Source: Myxococcales bacterium (GTDB lineage: Bacteria; Myxococcota_A; Polyangia; Polyangiales; Ga0077539). From it: a stretch of DNA of 64,000 nucleotides. Positions 1 through 8,677 of this stretch are shown piece by piece. The DNA is taken from NCBI GenBank assembly GCA_016793325.1, contig JAEUKI010000060.1, positions 1-64,000 of the forward strand. The letters are read 5' to 3'. Numbering within the stretch: position 1 is the first letter of the stretch; every line of letters starts with the position of its first letter. The position numbers were made by a program, and so were the translations under genes. The notes beneath the pieces were generated by a model, which saw nothing but the letters and a program-made list of their open reading frames with translations, had not been told where the DNA came from and did not search any database.

Positions 1-356
1 TCGCGCTCGAACTTAGGAGCGTCACGAGAGGCGCGAGCGTGCTTAGAGTGACCTGCAAATTTGCGGGTAGAGTTCGAACGACTCTTCTCTCTAGTTCGAG
101 CGCGAGCGAGAACGCCTGCCGAGATAGATTGCGTGCCGGTGCCCCGCGATGTCTTCGAGGCACCATGCGCGGCTGCTTGCTGCCGCGCCTCGCTCGCTTG
201 CTGCCGCGCTTCGCTCGCTTGCTGCCGCGCCTCGCTCGCTTGCTGCCGCGCTTCGCTCGCTTGCTGCCGCGCCGCCGCCCGCTCGCCTCCCCCGCTCGCT
301 GCCCCGTCGCACGTTTGTCATCGAGCGCGCTCGTGTACACTGCCGCGCTCGATTCG
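1..356. other. Non-coding 5' region with 21-bp tandem repeats
   Basis: No convincing gene lies here. An imperfect 15-bp inverted repeat pairs bases 1-16 with 91-105. Four perfect-length 21-bp units (177-260, unit ttgctgccgcgcYtcgctcgc with C and T alternating at Y) and a partial fifth unit follow. The region is open in the frame of the next gene and would encode a repeated LLPR(L/F)AR heptad. That is low-complexity and unlike the start of any ATPase, so it is read as leader DNA. Confidence 0.5.
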
Positions 357-2870
357 ATGCCAGCTAGAACACTCTCGATCGGGCGCGCGCGGGCGCTCGA
401 CGCTGCTCCCGAAACCGCTGCTCCGTTGGAGCTTCCGCCGCACCACCTCGTGACCCACGGCGTCGTCGTGGGGATGACGGGCTCGGGAAAGACGGGGCTC
501 GCGATGGTCCTCGTCGAAGAGGCGCTGCGATCGAAGGTTCCGATCTTGATGGTGGACATCAAGGGGGATCTGCCGAACCTGTTGCTGACGTTTCCCGGGC
601 TCGATGGGCCGTCGTTTGCGCCGTGGGTCGATCCCGAAACCGCCGCGCGCGACGGAACCACGGTCGACGCCAACGCCGTCGCGATCGCCGACACGTGGCG
701 CAACGGGCTCGCGAAGTGGTCGCTCACGGGCGACGACGTCCGCGCGCTCAGAGAGGGAATCGCCCCGCGCATCCTCACGCCCGGCGCGACCTTCGGCGAG
801 CCCGTGCACGTGTTGTCTGCGCTCGAACAACCCTCGGACCTCTGGTCAGTGGACGAAGAGACCGCGCGCGAATCACTGAGCGCCGCGGTCTCGTTGCTGT
901 TGCGCTTGCTCGATCGCGAAGCGGACCCGACGCGCTCGCGCGAGCACGTCGTGCTCTGTCAGTTCGCCGAACACCGACTTCGCGCGGGAAAGGGCGCCAC
1001 GCTCGAAGCCCTGCTCGAAGACCTCGCGCGCCCTCCGTTCGCGCGCGTGGGAGCGATGGCGATCGACGAGTTTCTTCCGCCCAAAGAGCGGCAGTCGTTG
1101 TCGCAGGACCTCAACACGCTCCTCGCGTCGCCGTCGTTTGCGACGTGGCGCAGAGGAACGTCCCTCGACGTCGGCCGTTGGCTCGCGCGCCCGAAGGACG
1201 GACGCACGCCCGCGGTGATCGTCTCGGTCGCGCACCTCGACGACAACGAGCGAGCGTTGGTGCTGGGACTCTTGTTCGACGCGATCTTGGGTTGGGTGCG
1301 CGGGCTCTCGGGGACGAGCGAGCTTCGCGCGTTGATCGTGTTCGACGAGGTGTACGGGTTCATTCCGCCGCACCCGGCGAACCCGCCGACGAAGAAGCCG
1401 CTCTTGTCGTTGATGAAGCAAGCGCGCGCGTTTGGCGTGGGCGTGCTCCTCGCGACGCAAAACCCGATGGACCTCGACTACAAAGCCCTCTCCAACGCAG
1501 GCGTGTGGTTCGTCGGCCGTTTGCAGACCGACGCAGACCGCGAACGCGTCGTCGAAGGCCTCGCGGGAACAGACGGAGGCACCGGAGGCCTCACGTCGAG
1601 CGAGCTCGCGAGCGCGCTCAAGTCACTTCCGAAGCGAGTCTTCTTCGTTCGCAACGTTCACCGCACGCCGCAGTGCAGTCTCGTCGAGTCTCGATGGTGT
1701 TTGTCGTGGCTGCGAGGGCCGATGACGCGCGTCGAGATGAAAAAGCTCGCCGCACCGCTGATCGAATCCTCGAAAAACACGGCAAATACAAGCACAAATT
1801 CCGACCTAGTACCTCCGATAACCCCCACCCGGTCCGAGGTAGTACCCCCACCCGGTCCGGCGATAACCCCCGCCCAGTCCGACGTAGTACCCCCACCCAG
1901 TCCCGCGATACCTCCTACCCGATTGGACATACCGGTCAGCGCAATCCCACCGACTGGCTCGATCGATACATCGGCACGGCCCGCCCCATCGGAGGTAATG
2001 CCCGAGGGACTCGTGGCGAGTGTTCCGATTGCGCCCGAGGGGTGGAAGACCTGGCACGGGCACGCGGACTCGGCGCCTGTGTCGCGTTGGAAGTACGTTC
2101 CGTACGTGGCCGTGAAGGCCGTGGGGCACATGCGCGACGCGAAGGTGGGGCTCGATCAGCGCGTGACGGCGATCATCGCGGCGCCGCTGCTCGAAGATGG
2201 ACGCGCAGACATCACGCGCGCCGTGACCGTGGATCCCAAGTTCATCGCCAACACCCCTGCGCCTGGAGCGCGCTATCTCGCGTTGCCCATCGCCGTCACC
2301 AAGGCCGCCACGCGCAAGAACGCCGAGCGCGCCATGAAGGACCACGCGGCCCGCACGTTCACGATCGAGCGCCTCGTGCACGAAGAGCTCTCGCTCGTTC
2401 AGACCGAGGGCGAGTCGCGCGAGGCGTTTGCCCAACGGTGCCGCGAAGCCGCGCTTCGTCACGCAGCCGCCGAGCGCGCGAGCGTCGAGGCGAAGCACGC
2501 TCCAAAGATCCAACGGCTCGCCGAAAAAGCGCAGACCGCGCGATCGTTGTACGCCGCCGCAGAGGCCGCGGTGCGCGCGGCGCCGGGCGGCGCAGAGCTG
2601 CTCGCGACAGGGCTCTTCTTGGGCAAGAGCGCGGTGAAGAGCGCGACGACCAAGCGCGACAAGGCCGCGGACAAACTGATCAAGGCCAAGAGCGCCGTCG
2701 AGGACGCAGACAGCGCTTGGCGAGAAGCCGTCAACGTGCGCGATCAAGCCGTGAGCGCGCTCGCGCGCGAGGCCGAACGCGCAGGCGAAGGGATCACCAG
2801 CAAAGTGGTCACGCCGAAGAAGGGCGACGTCGAAGTGATCGAAATCGGCATCGCGTGGGCGCGGGGGTAG
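357..2870 (+). CDS. HerA/DUF87-like P-loop ATPase
   Basis: This is an 837-residue protein of the FtsK-HerA class, which are ATP-driven DNA- or protein-translocating motors. Walker A is GMTGSGKT at residues 39-46, right after a strand (VVVG). A Walker B-like stretch, LIVFDEVYGF, lies near residue 327, and an LLATQNP sensor-like segment follows, as in HerA/DUF853 proteins. Residues about 481-523 are a Pro-rich repeat (VVPP.. and ITP.. units). Residues about 690-808 are Ala/Lys/Glu-rich and probably coiled coil. The frame is open to base 39, but the upstream part is repetitive, so the ATG at 357 was chosen. No nurA-like nuclease is adjacent, so the partner is unknown. It could act in DNA repair, conjugation or defence. 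Confidence 0.8.
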   Translation: MPARTLSIGRARALDAAPETAAPLELPPHHLVTHGVVVGMTGSGKTGLAMVLVEEALRSKVPILMVDIKGDLPNLLLTFPGLDGPSFAPWVDPETAARDGTTVDANAVAIADTWRNGLAKWSLTGDDVRALREGIAPRILTPGATFGEPVHVLSALEQPSDLWSVDEETARESLSAAVSLLLRLLDREADPTRSREHVVLCQFAEHRLRAGKGATLEALLEDLARPPFARVGAMAIDEFLPPKERQSLSQDLNTLLASPSFATWRRGTSLDVGRWLARPKDGRTPAVIVSVAHLDDNERALVLGLLFDAILGWVRGLSGTSELRALIVFDEVYGFIPPHPANPPTKKPLLSLMKQARAFGVGVLLATQNPMDLDYKALSNAGVWFVGRLQTDADRERVVEGLAGTDGGTGGLTSSELASALKSLPKRVFFVRNVHRTPQCSLVESRWCLSWLRGPMTRVEMKKLAAPLIESSKNTANTSTNSDLVPPITPTRSEVVPPPGPAITPAQSDVVPPPSPAIPPTRLDIPVSAIPPTGSIDTSARPAPSEVMPEGLVASVPIAPEGWKTWHGHADSAPVSRWKYVPYVAVKAVGHMRDAKVGLDQRVTAIIAAPLLEDGRADITRAVTVDPKFIANTPAPGARYLALPIAVTKAATRKNAERAMKDHAARTFTIERLVHEELSLVQTEGESREAFAQRCREAALRHAAAERASVEAKHAPKIQRLAEKAQTARSLYAAAEAAVRAAPGGAELLATGLFLGKSAVKSATTKRDKAADKLIKAKSAVEDADSAWREAVNVRDQAVSALAREAERAGEGITSKVVTPKKGDVEVIEIGIAWARG
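1800..1925 (+). repeat. In-frame Pro-rich tandem repeat inside the ATPase gene
   Basis: Imperfect units of roughly 45-48 bp, built from 'gtagtaccccca' and 'cgataaccccc' blocks, encode VVPPP..ITP repeats. They probably form a flexible linker between the ATPase core and the C-terminal coiled-coil part. The repeats are C-rich on the coding strand, unlike the rest of the gene. Confidence 0.6.
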
Positions 2871-2889
2871 CGGGCGGGGCGAGAGCGCC

Positions 2890-3032
2890 GACCGGAAAAT
2901 ACGCCTGTCGGTCCGCTGCAGATCCGCGGCGCCAGACACGACCACTCCTCGTCAACGTACTTCCAGGACGTATCCTCGGACTGGCCGCGCCTGGCTTGCG
3001 GCTCTTGGCGGCCCTCCGGCGATTTTCCGGTC
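2890..3032. repeat. Long-range inverted repeat between convergent genes
   Basis: gaccggaaaat at 2890-2900 is repeated as its exact complement attttccggtc at 3022-3032. The two 11-bp arms bracket the space between the ATPase stop and the stop of the next gene on the other strand. They could form a bidirectional terminator arm or be remnants of a small element. No gene lies between them. Confidence 0.4.
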
Positions 3033-3038
3033 GTCGCT

Positions 3039-3542
3039 CTAGCGCGGGCCGTTGATGTTGCCCACGACGGCAGAGATCAACGTGTCGTCGTCGGCGCGCG
3101 CGTAGTTCGGCGTGATGCCGATCAGCAGCTCACGACTTCGCTCGACGAGGTCTTCGTGCCCGCGAAGGTCCTCTCCCTGGTCGAGCTCAACCCACGATGC
3201 CTGCCCCTCGAATTGCGGGCGGAAGTCGATCGCGACGACGAGCAACGTGTCGTCCTTCGAAGCCCCTTCGATCGCAGCCCCTCGAGCGAGGTACGCGCGG
3301 AGGGGCAGAAACGTCGCGAGAACGCCCGGGTGAAACACGAGCACATCCGCGCCCACCGGCGAGCGACGGACGAACGCGTCGAGCTCGCTGCGCGATCGCT
3401 GCACCTCCCAGTCACGGCTTCCGCCAGCGCGCAGGTAGCGCCGGAGCGCGAGCACGGGCCCTCGCTCGAGCCACGCGAGGAGCGTCCGCTCGTTGGCCCC
3501 GAAGAGATCGCCGATGCTCGCCGCAGCGGCGCCCGGGATCAC
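3039..3542 (-). CDS. Hypothetical protein (167 aa)
   Basis: This protein is not recognised. It is mixed alpha/beta, with conserved-looking stretches such as LLAWLERGP, VLVFHPGVL and VVAIDFRP, and it has no signal peptide. It starts with GTG at 3542, which overlaps the TGA of the upstream gene by four bases (GTGA), so the pair should be translationally coupled. A longer ORF to 4085 exists in this frame, but its N-terminal half is only the Arg-rich shadow of the neighbouring gene. Function unknown. Confidence 0.6.
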   Translation of the reverse strand: MIPGAAAASIGDLFGANERTLLAWLERGPVLALRRYLRAGGSRDWEVQRSRSELDAFVRRSPVGADVLVFHPGVLATFLPLRAYLARGAAIEGASKDDTLLVVAIDFRPQFEGQASWVELDQGEDLRGHEDLVERSRELLIGITPNYARADDDTLISAVVGNINGPR

Positions 3543-4159
3543 TGCGTGGGCCTCGCGCGACGGCGCCGCTGACGGATGCCGAGCCGTTGTCGCAGCTCTT
3601 CGTCGTACACGGCGAACGCGGCTTCTTCCTGCTGGTTCGAGGGTCCGTTGACGAGCAACGCGATGGTTCCGATCAGCGCGCCGAGGCCGCTCACGACGCC
3701 GCCCGCGACGGCGACGGACGGTTCGACGCGGCCCTGAATCGCGTAGCCGAGTCCGATCACGGCGAGGCCCGCGCCCATCACGCCGCCGCTCACAGCGAGG
3801 ACGCGCTGGCGGCTCTGCTCGCGCTCGATGATCTCGAACCCGACCCGCGCCGTAAACGACGTGGGCTCGACCGCGGGGATCAGCTGGACGGGGCTCGCTA
3901 CCAACTGCCCGTTGGCCAACCAGATGATCGTCGAGCGATCGTTGGGCGAAGCGCCCGCGCCGTGAACGAAGAAGGTCCACCGCGCGGTTCGATGCTCGCG
4001 GTAGTACGCGACGCGCTCGGCGAACGGCGCGGTCCTCGGCGGCGCCGGACGGATCGGGACGTGCCCGCAGGCGGACGCACCACACACAATCAAGACACCT
4101 GCGAATCGACTGATGCCCTTCGATCCTGCTCGCGCCCCAGCGCCGCCCCGCTCGTTCAT
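3539..4159 (-). CDS. Probable membrane-anchored lipoprotein, unknown function
   Basis: This 206-residue protein has an N-terminal hydrophobic stretch (FAGVLIVCGASACG) that resembles a lipoprotein signal, although the lipobox is imperfect. Two Gly-rich hydrophobic segments follow near residues 125-146 and 155-178, then an Arg-rich basic tail. The ATG at 4159 was preferred over the upstream alternative start because it leaves a normal n-region. It is the first gene of a two-gene unit with the coupled gene downstream. The family is not recognised. Confidence 0.6.
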   Translation of the reverse strand: MNERGGAGARAGSKGISRFAGVLIVCGASACGHVPIRPAPPRTAPFAERVAYYREHRTARWTFFVHGAGASPNDRSTIIWLANGQLVASPVQLIPAVEPTSFTARVGFEIIEREQSRQRVLAVSGGVMGAGLAVIGLGYAIQGRVEPSVAVAGGVVSGLGALIGTIALLVNGPSNQQEEAAFAVYDEELRQRLGIRQRRRRARPTQ

Positions 4160-4213
4160 GCGACGAATAAGTACCACAGCCCGCGGGAGCGTGGCGCCCT
4201 CACGCGCGGCGCT

Positions 4214-4579
4214 TCAGCCGCCCTGCCACGTTCCGTTGAGCCGCGTGCAGAACTGCATCGCGATCTCGGTCGAAAACGGTTGGTAGAAGAAGTACGTCTG
4301 CGTGAGCGACATCGTCGTGTTGGAGAGCGATTGGACGCAGCGCCCGACCACGTTGGCTCCCGCGCAGCCACCGGCCGAGTACGTCGCGCCGGTCTGCATC
4401 AAGCACTGCTGCCGCACCTGATCGACCGTGACCGCCGTCGAGTTCGTCGAGAACTCGATGCAGAGCTGCGAGCCCATTTGCTGCGCGGTACAGCTTCCGT
4501 GACTGGGTCCACCGCAGCCCGCGAGCGCAGCGAAAACAGCGCTAGTCACGAACGCCAGCGCGCGCTTGGTCATCACCAT
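4214..4579 (-). CDS. Small cysteine-rich lipoprotein
   Basis: This 121-residue secreted lipoprotein has the signal MVMTKRALAF.. and a lipobox LAGC with the acyl Cys at residue 22. Six further cysteines in the mature part suggest three disulfides. The start is supported by a Shine-Dalgarno-like aaggtgagg a few bases upstream of the ATG at 4579. The frame stays open to 4861, but that extension is made of palindromic repeats and would place the signal peptide internally, so it was rejected. No family assigned. Confidence 0.65.
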   Translation of the reverse strand: MVMTKRALAFVTSAVFAALAGCGGPSHGSCTAQQMGSQLCIEFSTNSTAVTVDQVRQQCLMQTGATYSAGGCAGANVVGRCVQSLSNTTMSLTQTYFFYQPFSTEIAMQFCTRLNGTWQGG

Positions 4580-4670
4580 CGTCCTCACCTTCTGCGCGAA
4601 GTGTACGAACGAGCCAGCGCGTTCTTCCCCGTGTGGAATCGCGGCCGACGCTGCGCTGGGATGAACCACT

Positions 4671-4992
4671 TGGGCGCCGCAGAGCGGCGCGCGCAGGAGC
4701 GCGAGGGGGGTTGTGATACACAGTGTCGTCGCGCGCACCGAGATGAATCTCGGTGCATGGACGCCGCAGAGCGGCGCGCGCAGGAGCGCGAGGAGTCTCG
4801 GTACTACACAGAGCATCCTCGCGACCGGCTCTGCGGGCGCGCGCTGCGTAGCAGCGTCCATGCGCCGAGATTCATCTCGGCGCCCAAGTGATGCATCTCG
4901 GCGCTCGAGAGACTCACGACACGACTCTCCTTCGCGACCGGCTCTGCGCGCGCTGCGTAGCAGCGTTCATGCGCCGAGATTCATCGTGGCGC
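4671..4992. repeat. Cluster of REP-like paired palindromes
   Basis: A hairpin built around CCGAGATnnATCTCGG occurs at 4736-4755 and 4862-4883, with a degenerate copy at 4971-4992. Each is joined through a short (t)ccatgc/gcatgga spacer to a second hairpin, either GCCGCagaGCGGC (4763 on; partial copy from 4676) or CGCTGCgtaGCAGCG (4842-4856 and 4951-4965). The flanking text gcgaccggctctgcg is also repeated. Units occur in both orientations. The arrangement resembles REP/BIME elements and fills most of the 424-bp gap between genes. Confidence 0.7.
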
Positions 4993-5003
4993 TGCGAGGC
5001 TCG

Positions 5004-5867
5004 CTACCGCGGAACCAACCGCGCCGTGCAGAACGCCCCACTATTCAAATACGGGTGCGCGGAGTTGGCCGTCCCGAGCGCGCGTAGGAAGTACTGCCCG
5101 AGTCGACCTCCGCACGCGCCGGCGCTCGGCCGCTCGGGAGAGACGTTGATCGAGATGTCGAAGCCGACGCGCGTCGTGATCGGCGTGCCCGCCGGAAGCC
5201 CGAGGTCACGCGCGGTCACGAGCGCTTCGACGACGTAGCCAGCGCTCCGTCCGAACGCGCCGAACTGCGTCGATCGCCACGCGCCGCGGTTGTCGGTGCC
5301 GACGTAGCCCGTCGCGCGGTTGGCTCTCGTGCCGGTTCCGAACGCTGCCGCGACGATGAACTGACGTGTTCCAGGGTCGTCGTACATCGGCGCCATCGCG
5401 TTGACGCCATCCCAATCGAGATAGAGCTCCGCGCCGTCGCCGCAGTAGTCCTCTTCTGTCATCGGCGCGACGACGCTCGTGCGGTCCTCGACGGACACGA
5501 AGAAGTACACGCCCTCCGCGGTCCAACCCATTCCGAGCTGCGCCGACTGCCCTGCAGGAATGGCGCTCGCTCCCGTCCAGAACATCGGGACGATCGGCTC
5601 GAGGACGACCCCTGGCTCGAGCACGCCATCGATCGTCGGAGGGCCCGCGAGCGCAGGAATCGCTTGGCAGTATGGCGATCGCCCCGCGTCCACGGTCGCA
5701 TCGGCCGAACCGTCGTCGCGTGCGTCGAGCGTCGCGTCGTCGCGCGCGACATCGGCGAGGACATCTGCAGGCGGATCCGCCGCGTCGACCGGGTCGAATC
5801 GCAAGCGTCCGCAGCCAACGAGGGCGATGACCGGCGCGCAGAGTCGAGCGAGCGCTGAGCCGCGCAT
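5004..5867 (-). CDS. Lipoprotein with CBM9-like domain
   Basis: This 287-residue protein starts MRGSALARLC with a lipobox-like VGCG, so it is probably anchored in the envelope. An Asp/Ala-rich linker (about residues 30-65) precedes a domain with the hallmarks of the carbohydrate-binding family 9/DOMON-like sandwich: PTIDGVLEPG at its start, then GWTAEGVYFFVSVED and ELYLDWDGVN. Such domains bind sugars or heme outside the cytoplasm; the ligand here is not predictable. The start at 5867 puts the signal peptide at the N-terminus; the frame extends further upstream without a better start. Confidence 0.65.
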   Translation of the reverse strand: MRGSALARLCAPVIALVGCGRLRFDPVDAADPPADVLADVARDDATLDARDDGSADATVDAGRSPYCQAIPALAGPPTIDGVLEPGVVLEPIVPMFWTGASAIPAGQSAQLGMGWTAEGVYFFVSVEDRTSVVAPMTEEDYCGDGAELYLDWDGVNAMAPMYDDPGTRQFIVAAAFGTGTRANRATGYVGTDNRGAWRSTQFGAFGRSAGYVVEALVTARDLGLPAGTPITTRVGFDISINVSPERPSAGACGGRLGQYFLRALGTANSAHPYLNSGAFCTARLVPR

Positions 5868-6021
5868 GACACGAGGATACGCCAGCCACGGGTCGTGGCG
5901 AGAAACGCGCGGTGATCTGGACGGAGGGACGCGGCGACGGAGCGACGAGGGTGGTGTGTGCAACCAGCGTCGCAATCGAGCACCCGCGCGTCGACAGCTG
6001 CGAGCGACGCAGCCGCGAGCT

Positions 6022-7056
6022 TCACGGGCGCTCGGCGAGCGTCGCCGCCGTCACGCGATCGACGCAACGCGCGCGCGCAGCCTGGTCGCTGATCGACGCG
6101 ACACATTGAATCAAGACGTACTCCGGCGAATCGAACTCGTATCGCGCGTGAATTACTCGACCGACTTCACTCTGCGCCGGCTGGATGTACTCTGCGAAAA
6201 CACCGGACGTGCCCTCGACGGTCTCACGCTTGACCATCACGACCGTGTCGCCGTTGCCGCGAATATCGCCGGCCAATTCATCAGGACTCGTCGCGGGCAT
6301 TCCCCCGAGCGTCATGACGCCGACTTCGATGCTCGAGTCGCCAGCGTTGGCTCGAAAGAGCACGGCCCCTCGAGTGGGATCGTTCAGCGTTTGCGCTGAC
6401 GACTGATCGATCGAGACGGACATTCGGCCCAAGCGAATACGACGGCGCCCCGCCGCGACCGGCGGTGGGTTGTCGCTGAGCGAGATCGAAAGAAACGCTG
6501 TACGGCACGCGGCGGACGCAGCCGCGGCAGCTGGGCCAAGTACGGCGCACGTGAACATCGTCAGCTGTCGGTCCAACATGACGTACCACTGCACTCTTCG
6601 GGTCATCGGGCTCGATCGCGCTCGCTTGCTGAGACGCCGCGCGACCGCGCCGTTTGCGCTCGGCGGCAGCTCTTCGACCTCCCACCCCTCCTCGATCGCG
6701 ATCGACCGCGCGTTGTCGACGAGCGCATCGAATGCGACGCGATTGGGCGCGGGCACTCGCGAGATCGAGATCAGGTCCGGCGCTGCGCCGCGCCAGCGGT
6801 GGACGATCTCGCCTTCTTCCGCCGTCCAGGTCGCCGGGACCCTGATCGTGACGCCGAGCGCCGTAGTCGCACGATCAGACTCCACGCGTGGAGCGTCCGT
6901 TGCGAGCGCGGCGCGCTGCGAGTCCGCGGTTGTCGACGGAGATCGCGGCGCAATCGAAGCGACCGGGCGAACGCCCGCCGCTGGAACAGGCTGACAGCTC
7001 ACTGCAAGAGCAAAGAACGGCACGCACAACCACGGTCGGAGCGCTCGATTCGCCAT
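6022..7056 (-). CDS. Lipoprotein with two MOG1/PsbP-like domains (tentative)
   Basis: This 344-residue protein has a typical lipoprotein signal (LCVPFFALAVSC). The mature part appears to hold two similar alpha/beta modules. The first begins ALGVTIRVPATWTAEEGE, resembling the N-terminal strand of DUF1795/PsbP-like domains. The second starts near RLGRMSVSIDQSSAQ. Paired domains of this sort are common in secreted myxobacterial proteins of unknown role. The domain assignment is a pattern-based inference. No operon partner is visible. Confidence 0.55.
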   Translation of the reverse strand: MANRALRPWLCVPFFALAVSCQPVPAAGVRPVASIAPRSPSTTADSQRAALATDAPRVESDRATTALGVTIRVPATWTAEEGEIVHRWRGAAPDLISISRVPAPNRVAFDALVDNARSIAIEEGWEVEELPPSANGAVARRLSKRARSSPMTRRVQWYVMLDRQLTMFTCAVLGPAAAAASAACRTAFLSISLSDNPPPVAAGRRRIRLGRMSVSIDQSSAQTLNDPTRGAVLFRANAGDSSIEVGVMTLGGMPATSPDELAGDIRGNGDTVVMVKRETVEGTSGVFAEYIQPAQSEVGRVIHARYEFDSPEYVLIQCVASISDQAARARCVDRVTAATLAERP

Positions 7057-7174
7057 CGGCAGCGGCGTATCACGAGGTCCAGGGCGCGCGCGTGTCAGTG
7101 AGATGTGTGTGCGATGGATTCGACAGCGCGACCAGCGGCGACCGCGCGCGAGCGGCTCATCAGTCCATCGCGCC

Positions 7175-8575
7175 TCACGAGCACGCTGGCATCGGGCAGC
7201 CGCCGCGCGTCGCGGGCATCGAGCTCTGACGGCAGCCTGCGATGTTTTCGAAGGTGTTTCCCGAGACGAAATCCACGACGGACTCGGTCCACCAGTGTCG
7301 GTACACGCCTCCCCCAGCGCTGTGGCGGATCGTCGTGTTGCTCATGAACGCGCTCGGCGTCTGGTCCGTTTGCAAGAAGATGATCACCGCGCTGTCGGCG
7401 TCGATGTTGTTCGCGCCGTCCATGGGACACACGCCGCGCGTTCCCGAATCGCTGCCCGCGTACTCGATGATGGCGTGTTCGATGCGCGTCTGGGCGTGAA
7501 CGACGTCTTTGAAATAGAGCCCCATCCAGTCACCGGCAGCCGGCGAGGCAGACGCGGACGTGAGCGTCACGGGGGCGCTCGCGGTGCCCATCACGCGAAG
7601 CGCGCCCTGCGCGACCCACGAGCCCGAGACCATGCGGCCCAGCGCGGTGATTCCGCTGTTGGCAGGGGTGCGCGAGAAGCGCATCGTCACGCCCGCTTCG
7701 ATCTCGAACGTCGCGGACGCAGGGCCGTCCTGTCGTCCATCGCCGACGCGCACGAGCGCGCTCGACGCGCCTTCGAGCGACACGCGATAGGGCACACCGC
7801 GGTTGTGCGCCACCGTGTCGCGAACGACGTCGCGGTTGTTCGAATACGCCGCGGTGCTGCAGTCGTGAAGCAGGATCTCGTCGCGACCGTTGCCGGTGTA
7901 CGTCCCCGTCGGGAGCTCGCTGAGCGCGTCGGCGCCGAGATAGACCGGGTACGAGCCGCTGCCCGACACGGTGAGGTTCGTCGAATCCGCAGTAAATCGC
8001 GCGGCGATCAGCGCGATGCCGACGCCTGCGGATCCGCGCACCGTCACGCGATCGACCTTCAACAACTGCGGCAGCGTCGCGGCGTCGGCCTGCGCTGCGA
8101 TGGTGGACGCGAGAAAGTCAGCGCTCGCGATGTCGCTCGTGGGACCGCCGCCGCCCTCGAAGGTCGTGTGCGAAAACGACGCGGAGCCGCCCGTGCGAAG
8201 CAGCACACGACCCCACGCGCTCGCGGCCTCCGAGCGGACGAAACGGATGGGGCGCGGCTCGGTTCCCTCGGCGACAAGGCGCGAGCCGTTGTTGGTGACG
8301 TTGATGGAGGCGTTTGGCGCGAGGCGGACCTCCGAGCACGACTCGATCGTGACGACCGTGTTTTCACTGAGCGTGAGCGACGACGAGACGAGATGAATCC
8401 CCGACGCCCAGCGCTCGCTCGCCGAGATCGAACCTTGGTGAACGATGGGCGCGCCCATCGGCGAACACGGCGCAGACCCTGCGCCTGGCGCGCAACGAGT
8501 GAGCGCGAGCGCGAGCACAGAAACCGCGCTTAGCGCGATCGATCGACGGAGAGGCATGCGTTGCATCATCGCCAT
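7175..8575 (-). CDS. Lipoprotein with right-handed parallel beta-helix
   Basis: This protein of about 466 residues has a lipoprotein-type signal (LSAVSVLALALTRC). The remainder shows the repeating N/S/T/V-rich coils of a parallel beta-helix: VTIESCSEVRLAPNASINV, LKVDRVTVRGSAGVGI and MSNTTIRHSAGGGVYR. Such folds are found in polysaccharide lyases and adhesins, but no lyase active site can be picked out. Several ATGs are clustered at 8557-8575; the outermost of the cluster is used. It is divergent from the AraC-type gene, 102 bp away, which could be its regulator. Confidence 0.65.
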   Translation of the reverse strand: MAMMQRMPLRRSIALSAVSVLALALTRCAPGAGSAPCSPMGAPIVHQGSISASERWASGIHLVSSSLTLSENTVVTIESCSEVRLAPNASINVTNNGSRLVAEGTEPRPIRFVRSEAASAWGRVLLRTGGSASFSHTTFEGGGGPTSDIASADFLASTIAAQADAATLPQLLKVDRVTVRGSAGVGIALIAARFTADSTNLTVSGSGSYPVYLGADALSELPTGTYTGNGRDEILLHDCSTAAYSNNRDVVRDTVAHNRGVPYRVSLEGASSALVRVGDGRQDGPASATFEIEAGVTMRFSRTPANSGITALGRMVSGSWVAQGALRVMGTASAPVTLTSASASPAAGDWMGLYFKDVVHAQTRIEHAIIEYAGSDSGTRGVCPMDGANNIDADSAVIIFLQTDQTPSAFMSNTTIRHSAGGGVYRHWWTESVVDFVSGNTFENIAGCRQSSMPATRGGCPMPACS

Positions 8576-8677
8576 CGTTGTAGGCGCGCGCGGGTACAAT
8601 GTTCCCGAGCAACGCCGCTTGTCCGAAATTGTGCAACGCTGCGGGCGAGCGGCATACGCTCGCTGAAATTCCAGCTC

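Noticed and set aside
4580..4861. N-terminal extension of the small lipoprotein
   Set aside because: It encodes the palindromic repeats and would bury the signal peptide.
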